Shown: positions 22,964 to 35,082, counted from the first letter of the stretch. The stretch is 64,000 nucleotides of DNA from Cloeon dipterum (GCF_949628265.1 NC_088786.1:32633681-32697680); one strand, 5' to 3'. Notes: generated by a model not told the origin, from the sequence alone. Numbers and translations are program-made.

Positions 22964-25130
22964 AATTCGTTACGCGTCCGGAAAAAAAGTAAATATGCAT
23001 TGTGCGTCAGCGAACAAATGGTACATATGCATTCTGCGTCAGCGAACAAAAGGTAAACCTGCACCTTTCACGATTTTACAGGAGGAGGTTTTATTTGTTT
23101 GCTGACATTACCTAAAACTAACCGGTTTAACGACTCCAGACATTAAATTTGAGACTGAATGCCGCTCATTTCAAAAAATGATTCGACTTGATACATGCAA
23201 CAGAAACGGAGAAATGGCACATTTCTCTGCCAGCATGCACGAGAGCCAGCAAATCAATCGATCAAATTTCAAAATTAAAATAGAAAGCGAAGCTGATAAA
23301 CCGATTTCCACGACACAGAACTAATGCCAACCGATTTAACTACATAATACGACCGGTATTTAATGAATTAAAAAACCAATATAAGAAAGAAATCTGTCGA
23401 TTTTTGACTTGAGCAAAAAATACGAGACTCTGGAACGCGTCTTTTTTCGTCTCTTAAATTAAAATAGCGATTGCAATTTGAGGTTGCGGCATCTGTTGAC
23501 AATAAATTATCAAAAATAAATTGCAAAGTTTTCGTGCATTATCCATGAAGCACTCTGATAAATTGTGTCGCAACTAACCTCTTTTATCAAATAAAACGCA
23601 TCACCAAATCTCGGGTTTGAGCCATCAGAATTGCAAAAATTGAACACCGTTTGGCTCGTCTCAACCTCCCCTAGACAGCCAACGGGTTTTGGGGGTGGTC
23701 ACCTACCCCACCAACCCCAATTTCTGCTTTTTTTCTACCTCTGGAACTTTGTGCCACCCGAATCTCGGGTTTTAGTGGTCCTATTTACAAAAAATACGTA
23801 CTGTTTGACTAGTCTTTGAATGAACTAAGTAACTGAATTGGTTTGAAGAGGGCAATTACTCGTCAACGTCGTTCCAAGGTGTTGAAACGGACAAAAAATG
23901 CTAAATTTCCCGTTATTGAGGGGGTTAAAAGGGGGTTGGGGGTTGGTTGGTCCCATACCCCTTTATTGCACTTGGGTACGTCAAGACGAGTCTAACGGTA
24001 TGCGGTTTTTCAAAATCAGATGATTAGAAGTCGAGATTTGGGCGATCATCGAGCATATTATTGCATCGCGTCTTGATAAAAAAAAGCTTTGTGCACCCGA
24101 ATCTCGGGTTGTGGTGGTCCTATTTACGAAAAATATGTACCGTTTGACTAGTTTTTAAGTGAACTAAGTAACTGAATGGGTTTAAAGAGGGCAATTACTC
24201 GTCAACGTCGTGCCAATGTGTTGAAACAGACGAAAAAATGCTAAATTTCCCGTTATTGAGGGGGTTAAATGGGGGTTGGGGGTTAGTGGGTCTCGTACCC
24301 CTTTAGTGCACTTTGGGACGTCGAGACGAGTCTAACGGTATGCGGTTTTTCAAAATCAGATGATTAGAAGTCGAGATTTAGTCGATCATCGTTTTTTAAC
24401 AACCTCGAAAAACAAGGTTTTTCAAAATTTCCATTTTTTTTAATAAAACGAAGAAAAACTCCAATCCAAATTTTAATGTTTTTAACTAAACTTTCTGTAC
24501 TCTACAAAATGGCTATGGAAAAAATAAAAAATTTCAGTATATTCAATTTCAAATTCGAGTTTTAAATAAAAAATCAATTTTATGACCTTGACCTTTGACC
24601 TACCACTTTGAGGTCAATATAAAAGTTGTTTGCCATGTTGAGACGAGTTAAACGGTTTTTTAATTTTTGTTCTAGAACCATCCTGAGCAAAGTTACAAAG
24701 TACTCAAAATTCCCAGATTTTGACTTTCGAACGCCCGCAAAACCCGCAAAAATTAGAAATTCGGAGTTTTTTCAACTATTTTCTCGGTCAATTAAGGCAA
24801 AGTTTGCGCAAAAAAATTTTCTTCAAAGTCCATTGATCCCTGGACAAAAATTTGTTGATTTTCACCTTTTTCACAGATTTTTGCAAATGACATCTTTTGT
24901 CAGGCTATAAGCTAAATTTAAATTTTCCTTTATTTGCATATAGATGTCACTAGTGATGAAAAAATGAGTCACCCCATGTATTTTGACCCGAATTTTTCAT
25001 TGGTGGAATAAAATCGTTTTGCGTCAAAAGTGCATATTTACCATTTTCACGATTTACCTTTTGACAGATGTACCATTTGTCCGCTGACGCACAATGCATA
25101 TTTACTTTTTTTCCGGACGCGTAACGAATT
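22964..25130. mobile_element. 2.17 kb non-autonomous DNA transposon with long terminal inverted repeats
   Basis: The left end (from 22964) and the reverse complement of the right end (to 25130) match for about 63 bases with one or two differences, beginning AATTCGTTACGCGTCCGG. AATT is either the end of the repeat or a 4 bp target duplication; it is palindromic, so the two cannot be told apart. No transposase frame is visible. The interior holds a block repeated in tandem (about 23755 and again from 24094, offset 339 bp), and a relative of the interior lies at 41293-42080. Confidence 0.8.
23755..24390. repeat. Two tandem copies of a ~300 bp unit inside the transposon
   Basis: Both copies start CACCCGAATCTCGGGTT, run through the same GAGGGGGTTAAA and GATGATTAGAAGTCGAG blocks, and lie 339 bp apart. 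A third copy starts near 41326. Confidence 0.85.
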
Positions 25131-25807
25131 GAAATTTCGTTATTTCTTAACCGTTTAAATAGAGTTAGAAATTTCTTTTTTTTTTTCAGCTGATGCCAAT
25201 CCTTCCTCGAATTTCACTGCAATCGGCCTTGTTTAATTGTTTTAAAAATGACAAAATAATACTTCAATTAATTTGTTTCTTCTCTTTTTTAATTCCTTAA
25301 AACGCTGGAGTCCCAACTTAACCTTCCTCTCGAAGAATAAGTAAAAAAAATACGCAAGAAGTATCAGAATCAGAATAATATGTATTTTTCATCGCACGAT
25401 TGAATTTTCCTTGCGATGTTTTGTTTGTTACATAAGAGAAGATTAATATTTCAATTATTTAATCGTTATAATTATGATTATAAAATACTTTGTAAAATAG
25501 AGTCAACGAGAGAATGATTTATAAAGGATAATATAGAAATACAGATTAGGATCCAGCAGTCCTGTAATCGTTAAGCGGTGGCTGGCAGCATTCACAAAAT
25601 TTCTCTCAGGACGAGCTTATTTTTATTGATCACTATGGCTAACGCGTAAATGTGCAAAACGAGTTTTGAGTTTTTTTAACGTTTTTCTCGACCTCGACTG
25701 TGAACATATGCAACCTGCTCGGAAGGAATGCTTTGCGGCACAGTCTCTATCACATGGAGAAGGCGCTCACAAAATACGCTGATTTTGTCTCATTTCTTTA
25801 ATAACAA

Positions 25808-26423
25808 TGGAGGTCTCAGCCAGTAAGCGCCGCGCCAGTAAGAAAATTTTGCAGAATCAAAAAATGTCTTTCAGCCCTTTTTAAAAAGTGGAATGATACT
25901 GGGCAACAATTGAAAATTATGGATGCCTTAAACAATTGACCGATAAACAATTTGTTCAACAATTGGCAATAATAAAAAATGACCTTCCTACAATAAAAAT
26001 TCCAATTTTTCCAATTTTCTCCAAAATTTACACTGCTCGAACATATTTTCTTGGCATATTCCGATTCCTCTCGACGAGATCTGTCCAACGGTGTATGCCA
26101 CTTATTGGGGAAACTCTTGGTTTTGAAATTAAATCGGATTTCAAGTAAGGAGACAGCCATTGCCATTTCAAAAGCACGCTAACTTTCCAGCCAATTTTCT
26201 CAAAAAATTACAGCGCTCCTTAGGTCAATTTAGGCATTAACTGAATCCTAAGGGATGAGTTTATGCATTGGCAACAAGCATTTTCCAGGCTTTTCCAGTA
26301 TCATTCCTCTTTTAAGCACTATTAAACTTCACGTTTAAAATATTGTCAACCGCGCCAGCCGCCAGTCGCCGCGGCTAAGCCGGTTCGCCAGCCGCCGATT
26401 TAAATCTTCGCAGCTGAGACCTC
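25808..26423. mobile_element. DNA transposon with GAGGTCTCAGC ends, copy 1 (host of a nested MITE)
   Basis: Ends are GGAGGTCTCAGC and GCTGAGACCTC. The 9-base string TAATAACAA sits immediately on both sides (25799-25807 and 26424-26432), a target duplication that would fit a hAT-like 8-9 bp footprint. Non-coding apart from a chance frame. Copy 2, without the insert, is at 49391-49695; internal stretches such as GACAATATTTTAAAC match it in reverse orientation. Confidence 0.8.
25885..26311 (-). mobile_element. TTAA-flanked MITE, copy B (nested)
   Basis: A 427 bp copy of the 17596-18029 family in opposite orientation, bounded by TTAA at 25881-25884 and 26312-26315. It lies wholly inside the 25808-26423 element, so it arrived later. 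Confidence 0.85.
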
Positions 26424-27260
26424 TAATAACAACTAAAATTTTCATTATTCTTATTTGAATACCTTTATAAAATTGTGGGCGTCCCGCCACGCACGAATAC
26501 TCGTGATTGTGTATTTATTTCTCGCACGTATCGCCAGATGTCATTTTATTTCTTTGTGATAAGCACTTTCCTTTACCCTGTGTAATAATCCTTGTACCGC
26601 TCAACCTCGCTCGCACACAGTCATGTCAATTTGCCTGTGTCACGTCAGGGTCACCAAATGTGGGGTAGTTGAGCCGAAATAGAGATAAAGACACGTCTTA
26701 ATTCCTTTCGTCTGTCATTTATTGATGAGTGTAGCAATTTTGTGGAGTAATTTGGACCCGTGTGTGTTCGAGTCGATAGCTTTTAAAATTCATCAGCAAT
26801 ATATAGCTCTATAATACGCGCACGACTTCATTTCCCGACCGGAGAGCGAGTAGGTGACATGACCATTGCGTGCGGAGGTTGATATCGGTCAGTGAAAGGT
26901 GGAAGGTTGAAAGGTTGAGAAGCGCTTATTATTATCATACAGTAATATCGACATCTATAGGAGCGAGATTAATACAAATAATGTGCGGGAACCACCACAA
27001 AGTTATCCAAGTTGACATTCTTAGTACAATCATAATAACACATTTAAATCGGATTTGACGGGATGAAGAATATTTTACAAAACAACTGCAGAAATACACG
27101 TTAGTTAAAATCTAAGCATTTTTTCCCTGCATTAAAATTAATTTTTACATTTTATGCAAGCTCTGAACAGAAGGAGGGCACAAGGTTTTTTGAATTTTAA
27201 AAGACATACGTGTCCGTCTTCGAGGGGACAGTTGTTATCGGTTTTTGTCGAAGGGGAAGT

Positions 27261-27268
27261 GCATAAAA
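27261..27268 (+). promoter_or_regulatory. Possible TATA box of lectin gene 2
   Basis: CATAAAAG lies about 50 bases before ATG 27317, a position similar to the TATA boxes of nearby genes. Confidence 0.35.
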
Positions 27269-27316
27269 GAGCCGCAATCAAGATAGCGAGTTCACTAACG
27301 AATCAAAGGCAGGACG

Positions 27317-28526
27317 ATGTTGCACCTGAGCAAAAGTGTTTTCATAGTCGCTCTAGCGTGCGTCTTGCCCGTCAGAAGTTGGGAACCAAGGAGACACGTC
27401 GCCAAAGCCGGCGGGGTAAAGCCAAACATTTTATTGTGTTAATAAAAAAATTCAATTTGATATTTCATATGTAGTTCTGTCCATCTGCTGTCTCGTTCAG
27501 GGCGTCAGTATTTTATTTAATTTTAATTAAATTCTGCGACTGCTATATTTGAACAGGTACGCCAAGCAGGACCTCGAGTACTGCTACGAAAAGTTGAATT
27601 TCCAAAAGGAACTGGCGCAAGGACAATCGACAGCATGCGAAGAAACCATTGCTAATCTCACACAAGCTTTGACCGATCAGGCGCAGAACTGCAGAATTAT
27701 GGTTTTAAATGCAGTTGAAAGTGGCAATCTCTTGTAAGCATTATAAAAGCATATATATGCAAATAATAAAATGGCTAAACGATTTACCGTGCAGAACATC
27801 CAAGTTGACCGAGGAGCTGGGGAAATGCGTAAGCTGATGATGTTTCTTTCAGTTTTTTTGGTTCAAACTAGTCATATTTCTTTCATGCTCGAAGATAGAT
27901 GCAAACTATCCAGGTAAAGTGAAAACTATAAAATTAAACGACTCATATTTTTTACAAATATTGCGTACATGGAAGAACTTGTTAGCATCGAAAAGAGTGA
28001 TCTAATACAATATTCAACCGGCACTTACTACATAAGCAAATCATTCGAGAAGGTCTTATCTTTAAATAGTTCAAAACGATTTCTAACAAAATAAAATGCA
28101 GACAAATTGGTACATGGCAAACCTGTTCTGCAAAAACAACGGCATGGAGCTGGCGAGCGTTGAAACCAAGGAGGAAAGCGATTTTCTAATATCGGCGTTT
28201 GGTGGGTTTTGCACGTTTTTTGTATGTCAGAAATAAATAATATGTATAAAAAAGGTTCGACCTCGGACAAATTTTGGCTTTCGGGCAACGACTTGGGCAG
28301 CGAGAATTATTTCTACTGGATCGGCGTCGGGAAATTGATAGACCCCTTCTGGTATTTTGAGCAGGGCCAACCGGACAACGGTAATAACAATGAAAACTGC
28401 GTCCAATACTTTGTCCATCCGAATATTAATGGCGCAACTTACAAGTGGAACGACGCAAACTGCGGTGAAGATGAGAGATTCGTGTGTGAGCTTGAGTCTA
28501 CTAAGAGATATGTTGGTGTTTTCTAA
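27317..28526 (+). CDS. Secreted C-type lectin, gene 2
   Basis: Starts with a signal peptide (MLHLSKSVFIVALACVLP, exon 27317-27415). Later exons are about 27557-27733, 27795-27828, 27895-27913, 27976-28052, 28102-28201 and 28255-28526; the small exon between the first two (around 27475-27530) was not resolved. The same stalk-plus-lectin plan as gene 1: a Cys-containing helical stalk, then GTYYIS, NWYMANLFCKNNGMELASVET, FWLSGNDLGSE, QPD and WND. QPD predicts galactose-type binding. Its signal peptide differs from those of genes 1 and 3, so it is an older member of the cluster. The product is expected outside the cell. Confidence 0.85.
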
Positions 28527-29358
28527 TAAAAATGGCTGCATAATTTCTGATGTTCTATCAAATGAGGTTTATTATTTCTGCATTTGGAAAGATGTATTCC
28601 TAAAAACACACACACAATTGACAATTTTATTGGTCGATTTACCCAATGGAACAACACAGGTTAGGTACAAAACACAACATTATTGAAAAAGAATCACATT
28701 TTTGTAAAATCGCGATTATCTAATAAATTTTTTTCAGATCATTTTTTAGAGTATTCAATTGGAAAACTGCAAAAAAGCGTAGTTTTCGTGTCGAAAAAGT
28801 CTGCGGTTGCTGTTAGTCACGTAAAACAAAAACTTTTGCGCGTCCAAAATATGTATTTCACTAAAAGACTTGAAGAATAAGTTCCAAATTTTGTTTTTCC
28901 ATAGTTTAAATTTCTGCTTCGAGTTTGCTTAAGATAGTCTTTTCCTTCTACAATAAAAATATACATATTTTATTTCTCTGAATATCACGCTCTCTGGGCA
29001 CAAAACAAAACATTGTTGAGACAGCAAATAAGAATCACGAATCAAAGTTATGGTTCCTCCAAACCAAGTAAGGACGAAAATGGGATGAAAATCATGTTAG
29101 CCTTCAAAAAGGATAATAATTACAGTATCCGAGGGTAATCATGCATACAACTGAAAGAAAATGATTCAGGAAATGGAAAACAGAGCCAGCAAAATTTTTG
29201 ATGAGGAAAAAAATCCAACCTGAAGCAAAGAAATTGTTTCTAGAAAGCCCCGAGACAGGAAAGTGTTTTAGACCAGAGTGGGGACGATTTTTACACCAGT
29301 TTCGAGCAGTCGGTCTTCTTGTTTCCATTCCAATCACGGTCGCGAGTGGAAAAGCACG
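28527..29358. other. Intergenic, lectin 2 to lectin 3
   Basis: AT-rich. The part from 28980 on belongs to the segmental duplication (second copy from 35083). No gene seen. Confidence 0.5.
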
Positions 29359-32199
29359 ATGAAAAGCCTGTGCGGAGCCTTTTTCCTTTTCGTCGGGGCA
29401 AGCTTCGCGTTTGCTCCTTTTTGCGAGGCCAGCAGCCACGTTATTTTGCACGGACTGGAGCGGCAGCAGAGAAGCAGCATTACCTACAGTTGTGATGTAT
29501 TTAACACGGCTTTAAATGAAAATCTTTACCAAACAATTTTTTTCTTTTAATTCAGGACCAAGCCTATTACGATGAGTAAGATATCGAATTTTTGGGAAAG
29601 ATAAATTTATTTGAATAGCTTTTGGTAAGCAGACTTGCCAGATCGAGACAAGCGGCATGCAACGCAACCTTGGCGAACGAAACGGCCCTGCCCCTGCAGA
29701 CGAAGAATGAATGTTTGCAGAACAAGCAGGAATTATCGGAATTACAAAGGGCGAACCTAGAAACGTGCTCGCTGGCCCGCAGCGAGCAAGCTATCAACTG
29801 CAGCAGAGAGTAAAATTACCAATCGATCAATACGCCACCCTTCTCTATACATTTTGTGTATTGCAAATTTTTAGTCTGGGGGCTTTATCTTTGCAGATCA
29901 GTGAATGCGTACGTTTGTGTACCTGTAAATTATTCGTTAATTGAACTATTTGTTTGCAGAAAGCTTATTGCCCAGTTGCACCCAGTTAGTATGAAAAATT
30001 TCGCTTGAATCGCTTCTTTTGAAACGGTAAAAATATATCTTTTAAGCTGCTTTGAGCTTGACTGTTTTGTCAACGGGCTCATACTATATCAGCTCTGCTA
30101 GTGAACTGGTACGTTGCACACTCAGAACGACACAAAGCCAGTTAAAATATGAATTTTGTTTGAATATTTAGAAGAGCTGGTTCATGGCCGACAAGTTCTG
30201 CAAGTCCAACGGTCTGGAGCTGGCCAGCGTCGAGACCATTGAGGAAAGCGATGCCCTGATTGCGGCGTTCGGTTTGCTATCGCGATAAATATTTCGTTTA
30301 AATTCCCAGAACTCGTTCTGCAGGGTCAAGCTCGGACAGATTTTGGCTCTCGGGCACCGACTTAGGCAGCGAGGGTGTTTTCTACTGGAGCGGCGTCGGG
30401 CAATTCATAGACGCTTTCTGGTATTTCGAGGACGGCCAACCGGACAACGCTAATGGCAATGAAAACTGCGTCCAATACTTTGTCCATCCGGATTTTAGTG
30501 ACGCAACTTACAAGTGGAACGACCACGAATGCAATGCGCCATTTAGATTTGTTTGCGAGCTAGAATCTACAAAATTATAAAAAAATAAAACGCATTATCC
30601 GACTCCTGGATAGGTTTGAAACTTATTAAGTTTGTTCTTTCACTTTGTAGGTTATGAAACACTAAACTTAAAAATATAAAAAAACTGAGACTTTTGAAAA
30701 AGGCTGAAAAAATTTAACATTTTGCCTCTTCCATATCGTTTGATGATCTTAATTCACCAACCGTAGAGCGTATTTAAAAAATAAAATTGATCCCGTGGCA
30801 TCACTTAAAAACGATGAATTGATGTAAATAAATCAAAGGCAATGAGAACATAGTTTTATTTTATTATATAGATGTCCGCATCCTTTTTACTGTGGATTTT
30901 GATTCCTTCACTGAGTGAGGCCCATGTTTTTTGTTTGCTATATGTTATTGGGACACGAGTTTCGCTCGCTATATCAAGGGGCACCCATCTGAAAGAGGTG
31001 AACCGATAAAAAACCTCGTTCGGAAAAACTTTCAAATAACAATGTTATGACGCAGTTGTTTCCCAGAAACTATAAAAATTAACTACACATTTCAGTTGTG
31101 CATAAAAATGTGTTTGTGTGTGCGTGATTCGAAAAATTGAAAAGTTCATGTGCATTGATAGCACAAATTTAATAGCGTTCCCTGGCTTCTTTTTTCTCTT
31201 GTTCTTAATAATACCATTTTTTCTCGGCGCGACAAACTGAAGGGAAAAATAACAAGAACAGAATTATGTGCCGGGTTTGGCAAAACCAATCAATTGTTTG
31301 TGCGGAATGCAAATGCAGAGATTGCAAAACAGCGCAGTATGTTGGAATTGCCGTACAACCAGGCATGGAACCATTGAAAATTTAGGTACGGGGGAGGGTA
31401 CACCGTTGTGTTGGTAAATTAAAAATTAGTTAATTGGCTAGAGAAATGCATGAAACCATATATCATATTGACTACAGTTATTTTTCTGGAATATATTAAG
31501 GGTATTTTAATGTTGAGCACGTACTGAATCCGTAGTGTGAAACAGTACGAGTTTAACTTATTCCTCCATGTGCGGCCACTCCAGAGTTTTTCTTCGACGA
31601 TAACAGATATTTAAAATTGAAAAAAGCTTTACTTTTGGACCAATTAATTTTTTATTCGATACCTCGCCTTGTTGTTAGAGACCGAATTCCCTTTAAAATT
31701 GACGTATTTTCAAATATTTGCGCGGCCGTATACAATTTTATTGCATTGCGTAGAAATGGGCACGTGTAAGTGTGAAACCAATTTCTTATATTTGCGATAA
31801 TTTTTAAGGAAATACGTTAAAAAACTTTATCTTCCTGTCTCTTTATCAATTATACTCCCCCACACAATGCATATTGACGTGGTTTTTCTTTCCAGGAAGT
31901 AAACATTTTAGTAAACTTAACATGCGTCAGTCGCAGACATGCGTGAATATTTATGAGTGAAAGGGAAAAAATGTGAAAAACTTCATGTCTATATCGCAGC
32001 AGAGAAGATAGATAGTTTCCAAGCGTTGTTAACATGACACAAATATGTATTAATTGAGCATTGCAATAAGTTTCAAGAGACTTCACTTTACGTTATTAAC
32101 TAAAATTTAAAGGAAAATTGTAGAAAATATAATTTATGTGTGAAGATTTAAATCTGAAATAAAACGAAATAAGCACCTATTTTTCTTGTTCAAGATTTC
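28980..32199 (+). repeat. Segmental duplication, copy 1 (carries lectin gene 3)
   Basis: Starts at GAATATCACGCTCTCTGGGC and ends at TTCTTGTTCAAGATTTCA. The same order of sequence blocks recurs at 35083-39360: the shared left flank, the lectin promoter and first exon, the last lectin exon, and the 3' flank with GCATTATCCGACTCCTGGATAG. Copy 1 has an intact lectin; copy 2 does not. Confidence 0.85.
29359..30580 (+). CDS. Secreted C-type lectin, gene 3
   Basis: Opens with MKSLCGAFFLFVGASFAF, nearly the same signal peptide as gene 1, followed by the shared HGLERQQRSS segment. Exon 1 is 29359-29496, a very short exon encodes the same DQAYYDE heptad as gene 1, the stalk exon spans about 29632-29811, and the last exons are about 30174-30271 and 30325-30580. 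The lectin domain has GSYYIS, SWFMADKFCKSNGLELASVET, FWLSGTDLGSE, QPD and WND. The middle small exons (29870-30110) align with gene 1 but their limits are approximate. Predicted galactose-type secreted lectin. It lies within a duplicated block whose second copy has lost most of this gene. Confidence 0.85.
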
Positions 32200-33032
32200 A
32201 TCTATACCATTGTCGACTTGTTAGAAAAACAAACTACTGCAGCGTATTTAAACTGAGGATTTTTTTGCTTTTTACCCATGTCCGAGGACCGGGAGGGAAG
32301 GGCGCGCACTATGCAAACCCAATAACACCGCGAACGGATAACATGGGGATTTTCTCTTTTCTTGTCATACCCATCCTGTTAAATAGCTGCGTCATGAAGA
32401 AGAAGAGCTTCATATTGGAATAATTCTTTATATTATATTTGTATCGGTACAACAGCGTGGTCCTGCTTTTTGTTGGAAGCCAACAATTGTCGGCGGTTTG
32501 AATTATTGTGATTTTGCATTATTGTTTAACAGCAGAAAGTCGTCCGTCAGCCACACACGGTGCTGACGTGAATCGTTTAATTGTGCAGAACCCGATTCAA
32601 AGGGGTGAGTCCAACCGTCAGTTAGCAAAGAATTTGTAACTTATTATTGTTAAACAATTTCAGTTATGGTATTTGATTAAGTATCCGATCGGATTTCCAA
32701 CTGTAAACCAATACATCAACCGAATTCGTCAATCTGAATTCATCGGTCTTCATCATTTCATTCCCCTTCAATCTCCCAAAGATTTAATTTGTTTCTCTGT
32801 TATAAGAGAAAAATTCCTAGAAAGCATGAAAACCTTAGTAAAAATATAGAAAACCACAAAAAATATGAGCCTTAATACTCAGCACCAGCAAGGTTCGAAT
32901 TAATTATAAAGCCAATCAAAAACCATTTGAATTAATTAATTTTATTTACTCTCCCTTCCAATACAGATTGAAAACTTTGAAATATTTTTCAGCGAGAAGG
33001 AATCGAAACAAATTAATTGATTTCTCAATTTG
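30581..33032. other. Intergenic, lectin 3 to lectin 4
   Basis: To 32199 this is the duplicated 3' flank of lectin 3. A truncated SINE-like piece lies at about 32262-32345. The rest is AT-rich without recognisable genes. Confidence 0.5.
32262..32345 (-). mobile_element. SINE-like element, truncated copy 2
   Basis: Reverse complement of the 3' part of the 35578-35766 element, including the shared block AATAACACCGCGAACGGATA and a T-rich (A-rich on the element strand) end. The head with 5S-like sequence is missing, as expected for 5' truncation. Confidence 0.6.
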
Positions 33033-34272
33033 TTACGGGAGTTCGCACACAAATCTTTCTATTTCATTTTTGCAGTTGGCGTCGTTCCATTTGTAAGTTG
33101 CGCCAGAAAATGTCGGATGGACAAAGAACTGGATGCAGTCTTCACTGCCACCACCGTTGTCCGGCTGTCCCGTTTCAAAGAACGTTACACCAAAGGGCTT
33201 GCCTGTCGCCGCCCAGTAGAATTCACTCTCTGATCCTTGGTCAGTGCCTGAAATCCAATATTTGTCGTTGCCCGAGCCTATGGTACAACCAAAGAATTTG
33301 TGCTGATTATATAGGTTCAATTTTGGCTGTTAAACAATTTTACCAAAATAACTAATAAGTGCACTGTTTTCTGCTCCGGTTTCCACGCTAGCGAGTTCCC
33401 AACCGTTGATCTTGCAGAACAAGTCCGCCATGTACCAATTCAACTGCATATTATATATTTTGTCAAAACAGTTTTAAATTATTTGTTGTGCTTCAATTAC
33501 TTTCTTCGTCGGAGGGCTGACGTAGTATCTGCCGGTGGACAGGTACACTATGTCTCCCTCAGTGAAAGACACCAATTCTGTGCAATTAATTTCAGTTTTA
33601 GAAAAGCGTTCAGTGAAATAAACTAAATTAAAGCACTAACTGAGCGGTCGTGGACAAGATAAAAGCTGTAAGATTGACTTTCAGCAATGGTAAAAAAAGA
33701 CAAAATGTATAATCATTACGCAATTCAGCAAAGCTATTGTCTGCAATCGAGTACTTCGGGAGAGGCAAAACATTTTGAGCGTTTTTGAAACAGTGAAAGT
33801 TCAAAAGCATACTTTGTTTGGCAGAGCGTTTTTTCTACATCGCGCTGAGTATAACACGTGGACAAACTGTCAGCATTGATCGATGCTGATAGCATGGTTT
33901 GGAAATCGCATTCCAACGTTTCCGCTTCGAGCTTGCTTAACTCGGAGCTAATTCTTTGATCGCAAAAGTCCTTATGCAGTTTTGTATAGCTGAAACGCGT
34001 AAAAACGTATTAACTAAAAAAAATAGTTCGATTTATACTCTGCTTATTACTCGGTGAAGTAGACGGGCTTGGTCGCACACTGAAAGGAATTTTTTGAATG
34101 AATTTGTTTTAAGATTTTCAACTGTTTTTCTTGAAATGAAATTACACCAATTTATTTTAAGCATTAAGCAGAGGGTCTAACGTACCGTACAACCAGAATT
34201 TTGAGATGCCACGACGCAGATGAGAGTAGTCAGTAAAAAGGGAACGATGAAAAGTCGCATAGTAGCCATCAT
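33033..34272 (-). CDS. Secreted C-type lectin, gene 4
   Basis: The minus-strand start at 34272 (or the next ATG at 34269) gives a signal peptide MMATMRLFIVPFLLTTLICV. The stalk is encoded around 33990-33640, a GRYYVS-type segment around 33580-33510, and the WYMADLFCK block around 33440-33360. The last exon, about 33290-33033, holds KYWISGTDQGSE, QPD, WND and the final RFVCELP. Same plan as the other lectins but the most divergent and on the opposite strand. QPD and WND are kept, so galactose-type calcium-dependent binding is predicted. Exon limits are approximate. Confidence 0.8.
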
Positions 34273-35082
34273 GTTTGTGCTTCTGCCTGGTGAATATTTT
34301 GAGTGGCACTTATGTCTGCACAAATTTCAAAGTGCTATCAGTTTTCTCCCCACCAGCGTCAACTCTCGGAAGTTCTCCAATAGCACAGTATTTTAGCATA
34401 TATCTAAATAATTGTAGAAAATATTTGATTTGATAAGTAATTCATAAGTATAAGCATATAATTATTCATAAAATAGTCTCATACCAGGCCAGAGTAGAAA
34501 CATTTGTTATTCCCCATTAAAAAGTTGATATGTATAATTTAAATTAAATTTCCGCTCTTGTAGTATTAGTAAAGTGACAAATAATGATATATAGTGTTCG
34601 ATAAACGAAACTTAAAAGATAGTAATAATGAATAATTTGATATCTCGGTGTCATTCACTTTCATCACAGGAATACTCTCATAAACATTTCTCGTTTTGAG
34701 AAGAGATCGCACAGATCACAACAGAACAAAAAATTTCTCTTAGTATTTTCGTTATTTGACCGTCAAGAGATCAAGTAAAATTTTATAATGAACAAGTGTT
34801 TATAAAAAATATTCTCCTGCAGATATAATATGAAAATTTATTACGTAGATTGAGTGCGTCTGGTTTTTGCTATACTCTTACGACCCCTGCACGGGGTAGG
34901 TAGTGTTCAATTGAAAAACCACCAACCTCACGCAGTAAAAGACTTAAAATATGAAGTTTCAAATTTTGAATTACACGTTGTTTTAATTTATGCTTCCAGA
35001 TAGCCTTTATTTCCTTGTATAATCTAACAAATATATATATTTGTTAGATTATAGTATATATACTATTATATATTATATCTTT
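34273..35082. other. Intergenic, upstream of lectin 4
   Basis: The first ~400 bases match a second copy at about 40240-40620. A 30-base perfect palindrome sits near 35022-35052. No gene seen. Confidence 0.5.
35022..35052. repeat. Perfect 30-base palindrome
   Basis: AATCTAACAAATATA is followed directly by its reverse complement, forming an AT-rich cruciform-capable site just left of the segmental duplication (from 35083). Confidence 0.7.

Larger units (their letters stand above)
22809..27316. other. Transposon-rich intergenic region, CHK gene 2 to lectin 2
   Basis: Holds a 2.2 kb inverted-repeat element (22964-25130) and a nested pair of DNA transposons (25808-26423). The rest (25131-25807 and 26424-27316) is AT-rich with no gene recognised; the end carries the presumed lectin 2 promoter. 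Confidence 0.6.

Noticed and set aside
24626-24910. 94-codon frame inside the 2.2 kb transposon
   Set aside because: Low-complexity Phe/Lys/Arg composition, no transposase motif, and the related copy at 41.3-42.1 kb does not keep it open.
22964-25130. A CRISPR-like or satellite array
   Set aside because: Only two internal units about 300 bp long, enclosed by inverted ends; this is a transposon with an internal duplication.
25816-26166. 116-codon frame across the nested MITE
   Set aside because: It crosses a transposon junction and is not conserved as a whole in the other MITE copies.
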